DNA from: Thiohalobacter thiocyanaticus
GTDB lineage: Bacteria > Pseudomonadota > Gammaproteobacteria > Thiohalobacterales > Thiohalobacteraceae
DNA: 64,000 nucleotides
Direction of reading: 5' to 3'
Assembly (NCBI RefSeq): GCF_003932505.1
Contig: NZ_QZMU01000001.1
Span: 868,001-932,000, forward strand
Part shown: positions 58,452 to 64,000 of the stretch, one piece after another
Position numbering within the stretch: position 1 is the first letter of the stretch
Layout: every line of letters starts with the position of its first letter
Program-made: the position numbers and the translations under genes
The notes under the pieces: model-generated
The model's database searches: none
What the model saw: the letters and a program-made list of their open reading frames with translations, nothing else
What the model was told of the DNA's origin: nothing

Positions 58452-60019
58452 TGTTCCGGCTTGTACCTGTACCGGACAGCATACCCGAGCAGCAGCATGC
58501 CGGCGACCAGCAGCAGCACGGGCAGATCACCGCGCTGCACGTAGGGGGTGGCCCCTTCCCGCGGCTGGACCCGGGCGCGTACCACGGCAACCTCGAACTG
58601 GGGACCGCGCGCGCGCAGTCCGCCGCGGTGATCGATCACGGCCGAGATGCCGGTATTGGTCGCGCGCAGCAGTTCGCGACCGGTCTCCAGGGCCCGCATG
58701 CGTGCCATCTGCAGGTGCTGGTGGGGAGCGAGCGAGTCACCGAACCAGGCATCGTTGCTGACATTGACCAGCAGCCGCGCCTCCGGCAGGGCCGCGATCA
58801 GTTCGGCGCCGAAGATGACCTCGTAGCAGATCGAAACCCCCACCGGATGCCCCCGGACCTGCAGCAGGGTCTGGTCCGCCGTCCCGGCGCTGAAATCGGC
58901 CACCGGCAGGGGCATGACCTGCAGCAGGGTGCCCAGCCAGTCACGCAGCGGCAGGTATTCCCCGAAGGGCACCAGGTGGCGCTTGAAATAGAAGCTATCC
59001 TCACCGCCCACGCGCATCACGGCGTTGTAGTAGGCCCAGTGCTCACGGTCCAGCACCGGGATCCCGACCAGCAGCTCGCTGCCGGCCTGGCGGGTCTCGC
59101 GGCGCAGCTGGCGCAGGAAGCCGTCCTCGATCTGGTGATAGAAGGCCGGGATGGCGGTTTCGGGCCAGATCACCAGGTCCACCTGCCGCTCGGGATCGCC
59201 CCATTCCTGGCGGCTCAATCCAAGATAGCGTGCCAGGGTCGCCCGCTGCCAGGCCTCCTGCCACTTGCGGTCCTGGGCAATGTTGCCCTGGATCAGGCTG
59301 ACCTCGAGCGCAGCCCCGGTCGGACGGGTCCAGTCCTGACGCTGCAGCAACGCCCCACCGAGCCACAGCGTCATGACCAGAAACAGCAGCCCGACGCGCA
59401 GGCCATTCCGACGGATGCGGATGCCGGCCGCCAGCGCGCCGGCGGTCAGCAGCAGCAGCAGACCCACACCGTACACGCCCAGTACCGGGGCGAAGCCCGC
59501 CAGCGGCGAATCCAGCTGGGTATAACCGGCCAGCAGCCAGGGGAAGCCGGTGAACAGCCAGCCGCGCAGCCATTCCGCCAGCACCCAGGCCGCCGGCGCG
59601 GCCAGCAGGTAGCGCGGCCAGCCGGCCGTCGGTGCCAGACGCACCGTCAGCCAGGCGGCAAGCGCCGGGAACAGGGCGAGGAAGGCGACCAGCAGGGCGG
59701 CGACCAGCAGGGCGGCGGCCAGGGGTGTGCCGCCGAACTCGTGGATACTGATGTGGACCCAGCTGACCCCGAGCCCGAACCATCCGAGTCCGAACAGATA
59801 GCCCAGTCCCAGGGCCCGGCGGGGACGTCGCTCCGGCAGCAGGACCAGCAACAGGGCCGGCAGAATGATGGCCAGGACGGAAACATCGAACGGGGCAAAG
59901 GCCAGCGGCAGACCCGCCCCGGCGGCCAGTGCCAGCAGCGAACCCAGCCAAGGCGGCAGCATGCCCGGGGCGGGTGCGGCCGGACGCGCGGCTGCGCCCC
60001 CCGGTTCAGCCGGGCTCAT
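58448..60019 (-). CDS. lnt: apolipoprotein N-acyltransferase
   Basis: Lnt adds the third acyl chain to lipoproteins in the inner membrane. The 523-residue protein has an N-terminal bundle of membrane segments and a nitrilase domain facing the periplasm. The domain carries the catalytic Glu (VIWPETAIPAFYH), the Lys region (FKRHLVPFGEYLPL) and the Cys (VSICYEVIFG). It overlaps corC by four bases. Confidence 0.95.
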   Translation of the reverse strand: MSPAEPGGAAARPAAPAPGMLPPWLGSLLALAAGAGLPLAFAPFDVSVLAIILPALLLVLLPERRPRRALGLGYLFGLGWFGLGVSWVHISIHEFGGTPLAAALLVAALLVAFLALFPALAAWLTVRLAPTAGWPRYLLAAPAAWVLAEWLRGWLFTGFPWLLAGYTQLDSPLAGFAPVLGVYGVGLLLLLTAGALAAGIRIRRNGLRVGLLFLVMTLWLGGALLQRQDWTRPTGAALEVSLIQGNIAQDRKWQEAWQRATLARYLGLSRQEWGDPERQVDLVIWPETAIPAFYHQIEDGFLRQLRRETRQAGSELLVGIPVLDREHWAYYNAVMRVGGEDSFYFKRHLVPFGEYLPLRDWLGTLLQVMPLPVADFSAGTADQTLLQVRGHPVGVSICYEVIFGAELIAALPEARLLVNVSNDAWFGDSLAPHQHLQMARMRALETGRELLRATNTGISAVIDHRGGLRARGPQFEVAVVRARVQPREGATPYVQRGDLPVLLLVAGMLLLGYAVRYRYKPEQ

Positions 60020-60894
60020 GCCCCGCCCGGTCCCGGGATGGCCGGGGCGGGTTCGTCTTCCCGGATATCCAGGGCCAGCAGGTGGATGCGCCGGTTGTCG
60101 GCGCGGGTGACCTTGAACACGAAGCGTCCCAGCGCCACCGACTCGCCGCGCTTGGGCAGGTGGCCGAATTCGCGGGCGACCAGACCGCCGACGGTATCGA
60201 ACTCCTCATCGCTGAAGTCGGTACCGAAATACTCGTTGAAATCCTCGATCGGGGTCAGGGCCTTGACCATGTAACTGGTCTCGGAACGCTGCAGGATGTA
60301 GACCCCTTCCTCGATGTCGTGCTCGTCAGCGATCTCACCCACGATCTGCTCCAGCACGTCCTCGATGGTGACCATGCCGGCCACCCCGCCGTACTCGTCC
60401 ACCACCACGGCGATGTGGTTGCGGCTGAGCCGGAACTCCTTCAGCAGTACATTGAGGCGCTTGCTTTCGGGGATGAAGACCACGGGGCGCATGTTGTCGC
60501 GGATACTGAGCGCCTCCTGCGGCTGGATGCGGTAACGCAGCAGGTCCTTGGCCAGCAGGATGCCGACCACCTCGTCGCGGTTCTCGCCGATGACGGGGAA
60601 ACGGGAGTGGCCGGAATCGATGATGGTGGGCAGGATCTCCTCCAGCGAGGCATCGCGGCGCACCACCACCATCTGCGCCCGCGGGATCATGATGTCGCGC
60701 ACCTGCATCTCGGACACCTGCAGGATGCTCTCGATCATGGCCAGGGCATCGGCATCCAGCAGATTGCGCGCCTGGGCGTCGCGCAGCAGCTCCACCAGCT
60801 GCTCACGGTCTTTCGGTTCCCCCAGCAGCACCTGGCTGATGCGCTCGAACCAGTTGCGCTGGGTGGAACCGTTGCTCGATCGGTCTTCGCTCAT
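60016..60894 (-). CDS. corC: CorC/YbeX-type CBS-domain protein
   Basis: The 292-residue cytosolic protein has an N-terminal segment (ERISQVLLGEPKDREQLVEL), two CBS domains (VRDIMIPRAQMVVV, MRPVVFIPESKRLNVLLKEF) with HIAVVVDEYGGVAGMVTIED, and a C-terminal CorC/HlyC domain. It lacks the DUF21 membrane part. In E. coli, CorC is tied to Mg/Co resistance, and YbeX to ribosome metabolism. It lies in the conserved miaB-ybeZ-ybeY-ybeX-lnt order. Confidence 0.93.
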   Translation of the reverse strand: MSEDRSSNGSTQRNWFERISQVLLGEPKDREQLVELLRDAQARNLLDADALAMIESILQVSEMQVRDIMIPRAQMVVVRRDASLEEILPTIIDSGHSRFPVIGENRDEVVGILLAKDLLRYRIQPQEALSIRDNMRPVVFIPESKRLNVLLKEFRLSRNHIAVVVDEYGGVAGMVTIEDVLEQIVGEIADEHDIEEGVYILQRSETSYMVKALTPIEDFNEYFGTDFSDEEFDTVGGLVAREFGHLPKRGESVALGRFVFKVTRADNRRIHLLALDIREDEPAPAIPGPGGA

Positions 60895-60962
60895 TGTCGT
60901 TTCAGGTCAGGGAACACATGACAGTTCATCTGCGGAAATAAACTGTGATCTGATCCCTGAAA

Positions 60963-61130
60963 TCAAGAGCGCCACGGAATACACGGAATACACTGAAAGT
61001 AAAAATATCAGGTCAGCCTGGGTTGTCCCGGACCGCCTCCATGCCAACGGATGCACGGGAGCTTACCGAGTGGAGCATAAAATAAATTTTCCGTGCTTTC
61101 CGTGTATTCCGTGGCGCTCTTGATCTTGAT
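60963..61130. repeat. ACGGAATACACGGAA inverted repeat with unique core
   Basis: TCAAGAGCGCCACGGAATAC at the left is the complement of GTATTCCGTGGCGCTCTTGA at the right. The core between has no copy of the other repeat families. It fills the 235-bp gap between ybeY and corC, and its last base is the first base of the ybeY stop. It matches the element at 5602-5806. Confidence 0.8.
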
Positions 61131-61612
61131 TATCCCTCTCCATACGGATCGGGATAGCCTAAGCGGCGCAGGATGTCGGTTTCAAGACTTTCCATCTCCA
61201 CCGCCTGCGCAGGCTCCAGATGGTCGTAGCCCTGCAGATGCAGCATGCCGTGCACCACCATATGGGCCCAGTGGGCCTCGGCGGTCTTGTCCTGTTCGGC
61301 GGCCTCGCGCGCCACCACCGGGGCACAGATCACCAGATCGCCCAGCAGCGGCAGTTCCAGGCCGGGCAGATCCCCGGCGTCGACCGGGAAAGACAGCACA
61401 TTGGTCGGTCCCGACTTGCCGCGATAGGTCCGGTTCAGCCCGGCGCTCTCGGCTTCATCGACGAGGCGCAGAGTCAGCTCCGCGCCAGCCTCGCCGCGCC
61501 AGGCAGCCTCAGCCCAGCGCTGGAAGTCGACCGCGGACGGCACATCGCCGGCGCCGGTCTCGATCTGCAGGTCCAGCGCCAGGGCCGGTTGCGGGACTTC
61601 GGCCGCGCTCAC
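61130..61612 (-). CDS. ybeY: endoribonuclease YbeY
   Basis: YbeY is a zinc-dependent RNase that acts in 16S rRNA 3' maturation and ribosome quality control. The 160-residue protein has the metal motif [12 protein letters not shown] with three His residues, and [18 protein letters not shown]. It overlaps ybeZ by four bases. Confidence 0.95.
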   Translation of the reverse strand: MSAAEVPQPALALDLQIETGAGDVPSAVDFQRWAEAAWRGEAGAELTLRLVDEAESAGLNRTYRGKSGPTNVLSFPVDAGDLPGLELPLLGDLVICAPVVAREAAEQDKTAEAHWAHMVVHGMLHLQGYDHLEPAQAVEMESLETDILRRLGYPDPYGEG

Positions 61613-62592
61613 GCGCCCTCTCCGCCCGTCGGGTCCTGGCGGGCATAGGCGGCGACAATGCGCTGCACCAGCGGGTGACGCACCACGTCGCGGGCGTTGA
61701 AGAAGGTGAAGCTCACACCCTCGACCTCCTTGAGCACATCGACCACGTGCCGCAGCCCGGAGACGGTGCCGCGCGGCAGGTCCACCTGGGTGACGTCGCC
61801 CGTGACCACGGCGGTGGAGCCGAAGCCGATACGGGTGAGGAACATCTTCATCTGTTCCACCGTGGTGTTCTGGGCCTCGTCCAGGATGATGAAGGATTCG
61901 TTGAGGGTGCGCCCGCGCATGAAGGCCAGCGGGGCGACCTCGATGACCTGGCGCTCGATCAGTTTGCCCACCTTGTCGAAGCCCAGCATCTCGTACAGGG
62001 CGTCGTAGAGCGGGCGCAGGTAGGGATCGACCTTCTGCGCCATGTCGCCCGGCAGAAAACCCAACCGCTCGCCGGCCTCCACCGCCGGGCGCACCAGGAT
62101 CAGGCGCCGCACCTGTTCCTGCTCCAGCGCTGCCACGGCGCTGGCCACGGCCAGATAAGTCTTGCCGGTGCCGGCCGGGCCGATGCCGAAGCTCAGATCA
62201 TGATCGCGGATGCTGGCCAGGTACTGGCGCTGATTCGGCCCGCGCCCCTGAATATTCCCGCTGCGGGTACGGATGCGCACCTCGGCGCCCTGCGTCTCCT
62301 CGGACTCGATCTGGAGCTCGGCGTTGGCCTGCTGCAGGGCCAGGTGCACCTCGGCCGGGGTCAGCATCCGGTCCGCGGCCTCATCATAGAGGTGGCGCAG
62401 CACATCGCCGGCCACCTCGGGGGCATTGCCCTCGCCGATGACATGGAACTGGTTGCCGCGGTTGTTGATCTCCACGCCCAGACGGCGCTCGATCTGACGC
62501 AGGTGCTGATCGAACTGGCCGCACAGGCTGGCCAGCCGCTCGTTGTCGGGCGGCTCCAGCAGGAAATCACAGGCTGTGGGTTTCTGAGTCAA
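61609..62592 (-). CDS. ybeZ: PhoH-like ATPase YbeZ
   Basis: YbeZ is a cytosolic PhoH-family NTPase and probable helicase partner of YbeY. The 327-residue protein has Walker [30 protein letters not shown], Walker [12 protein letters not shown] and [14 protein letters not shown]. It lies between miaB and ybeY. Confidence 0.94.
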   Translation of the reverse strand: MTQKPTACDFLLEPPDNERLASLCGQFDQHLRQIERRLGVEINNRGNQFHVIGEGNAPEVAGDVLRHLYDEAADRMLTPAEVHLALQQANAELQIESEETQGAEVRIRTRSGNIQGRGPNQRQYLASIRDHDLSFGIGPAGTGKTYLAVASAVAALEQEQVRRLILVRPAVEAGERLGFLPGDMAQKVDPYLRPLYDALYEMLGFDKVGKLIERQVIEVAPLAFMRGRTLNESFIILDEAQNTTVEQMKMFLTRIGFGSTAVVTGDVTQVDLPRGTVSGLRHVVDVLKEVEGVSFTFFNARDVVRHPLVQRIVAAYARQDPTGGEGA

Positions 62593-62628
62593 AACGGTCG
62601 CTGGGGGATGACAGGCTGGTGCGGTGGA

Positions 62629-63996
62629 TTAGATCCAGTTGGCGACACCGGCGGCCGGCGCGGTATCGGCCAGCTCGACGAACTCGCCGCGCAGGGAGTT
62701 GGGCAGCGCCTCGGTGATGCGGACGTTGACGAAGCGGCCGACGAGATCGGCCGGCCCGGCGAAGTTCACCACCCGGTTGTTCTCGGTGCGCCCGGCCAGC
62801 TGCGCCGGGTCCTTGCGCGAGGGACCCTCGACCAGGATGCGCTGGCGGTTTCCCACCATGTCGCGGCTGATCTGCGCTGCCTTCTCGCTGATGCGCTGCT
62901 GCAGGCGGGCCAGGCGGGCCTTCTTGATGGCCATGTCGACATCGTCGGGCAGGGAAGCCGCCGGCGTGCCGGGACGCGCGCTGTAGATGAAGCTGAAGGA
63001 GTGGTCGAAACCGACGTCCTCGATCAGCTGCATGGTGGCCTCGAAGTCGGCCTCGGTCTCGCCCGGGAAGCCGATGATGAAATCCGAGGACAGGCTGATG
63101 TCCGGACGCGCCTCGCGCAACCGGCGGATGATCGCCTTGTACTCCACCGCCGTGTGCTTGCGCTTCATCTGCGCCAGGATGCGATCCGAACCGCTCTGCA
63201 CCGGCAGATGTAGGTGGCTGACCAGCTCCGGCACCTCGGCATAGGCCTGGATCAGGCTGTCGCTCATTTCCAGCGGATGTGAAGTGGTGTAGCGGATGCG
63301 CTCGATACCGTCGACCGCGGCCACGTAGCTGATCAGCAGGGCCAGATCGGCGATCTCGCCGTCGTGCATGGGCCCGCGGTAGGCATTGACGTTCTGGCCC
63401 AGCAGGTTGACCTCGCGCACGCCCTGGGCGGCCAGCGCGGCGACCTCGGCGATGACGTCGTCGAAGGGCCGGCTGACCTCCTCGCCGCGGGTATAGGGCA
63501 CCACGCAGAAGCTGCAGTACTTGCTGCAACCCTCCATGATGGAGACAAAGGCGGTCGGGCCTTCGGCGCGCGGCTCGGGCAGGCGGTCGAACTTCTCGAT
63601 CTCGGGGAAGGAGATGTCCACCACCGGGGCGCGCTCACGGCGCACAGTGTTGAGCATCTCCGGCAGGCGATGCAGGGTCTGGGGTCCGAACACCAGGTCC
63701 ACGTAAGGGGCGCGCTCGCGCAGGGCCTCGCCCTCCTGGCTGGCGACACAGCCGCCCACGCCGATCACCAGCTCCGGCCGCGCGGCCTTCCAGTCCTTCC
63801 AGTGCCCGAGCTGGGAGAAGACCTTCTCCTGCGCCTTCTCGCGGATGGAGCAGGTGTTGAGCAGCAGCACGTCGGCCTCCTCGGCCCGTTCGGTCGGCAC
63901 CAGGCCATGGGAGGCCGCCAGCACGTCGGCGATGCGCGCCGAGTCGTACTCGTTCATCTGGCAACCCATGGTGCGGATGTAGACTTTGCCGGCCAT
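62629..63996 (-). CDS. miaB: tRNA-2-methylthio-N6-dimethylallyladenosine synthase
   Basis: MiaB is a radical-SAM methylthiotransferase that modifies A37 of tRNAs reading UNN codons. The 455-residue protein has the auxiliary-cluster Cys at 12, 49 and 83 ([27 protein letters not shown]). The radical-SAM motif CSKYCSFC is at 157-164, and a C-terminal TRAM domain ends [12 protein letters not shown]. It starts 5 bp from the right edge. Confidence 0.96.
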   Translation of the reverse strand: MAGKVYIRTMGCQMNEYDSARIADVLAASHGLVPTERAEEADVLLLNTCSIREKAQEKVFSQLGHWKDWKAARPELVIGVGGCVASQEGEALRERAPYVDLVFGPQTLHRLPEMLNTVRRERAPVVDISFPEIEKFDRLPEPRAEGPTAFVSIMEGCSKYCSFCVVPYTRGEEVSRPFDDVIAEVAALAAQGVREVNLLGQNVNAYRGPMHDGEIADLALLISYVAAVDGIERIRYTTSHPLEMSDSLIQAYAEVPELVSHLHLPVQSGSDRILAQMKRKHTAVEYKAIIRRLREARPDISLSSDFIIGFPGETEADFEATMQLIEDVGFDHSFSFIYSARPGTPAASLPDDVDMAIKKARLARLQQRISEKAAQISRDMVGNRQRILVEGPSRKDPAQLAGRTENNRVVNFAGPADLVGRFVNVRITEALPNSLRGEFVELADTAPAAGVANWI

Positions 63997-64000
63997 AAAC

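Overview
The window reads as a chromosomal segment of a GC-rich gammaproteobacterium. Gene order matches the conserved gammaproteobacterial core and in several places is the order I recall for Pseudomonas: the murA-ibaG-mla-kds-lpt-rpoN-pts cluster, pmbA-yjgA/tldD-nit-yhdP-rng-maf, and the leuS-lptE-holA and lnt-corC-ybeY-ybeZ-miaB blocks. HprK, a mannose-family EIIA, a persulfide-dioxygenase-like protein and a cytochrome P460 fit a Chromatiales-like or related sulfur/nitrogen-oxidising lineage. That placement is inference, because no rRNA gene is present.

Layout. 1-6.6 kb: end of a DUF2069 gene, then the minus-strand cluster DUF2066-pgsA-like-perM-hda, divergent from purM-purN and a DUF3108 gene. 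6.7-14.0 kb (minus): mlaF-mlaE-mlaD-mlaB-ibaG-murA-hisG-hisD-hisC, with mlaC missing. 14.2-27.6 kb (plus): a small zinc-ribbon protein, a CaCA antiporter, a mini HMA protein, kdsD-kdsC-lptC-lptA-lptB, rpoN-hpf-ptsN-hprK-rapZ-EIIA(Man)-HPr-EI and mgtE. This links LPS/Kdo supply and export to a regulatory PTS that has no sugar permease in the window. 27.8-33.1 kb: DUF302, an ETHE1-like hydrolase, a stand-alone TrpB2, pmbA and yjgA. 33.1-40.4 kb: an accessory stretch inserted between yjgA and tldD. It holds an EF-hand protein, a frameshifted P-type ATPase, a cytochrome P460, small AT-richer membrane proteins, an integron-like gene cassette with an attC-like site, a truncated paralog beside a REP-type repeat, a Fur-box-like site and an orphan secreted protein. 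40.4-56.5 kb (minus): leuS-lptE-holA-proA-nadD-rsfS-rlmH-maf-rng-yhdP-nit-tldD. 56.7-64 kb: a DUF1451 gene, then miaB-ybeZ-ybeY-corC-lnt and a HIT-like nucleotidyltransferase/phosphorylase.

Intergenic gaps are filled with several families of palindromic repeats. Some are nested, and one carries the ribosome-binding site of ptsH. Five conserved genes (pgsA-like, DUF2066, P-type ATPase, yhdP, DUF1451) carry frameshifts. This looks more like sequence error in GC-rich runs than five independent gene deaths, but cannot be settled here. I saw no tRNA, rRNA, CRISPR array, transposase, integrase or prophage gene. The most unusual features are the candidate cassette at about 38.14-38.59 kb and the 237-bp palindromic element upstream of ptsH.
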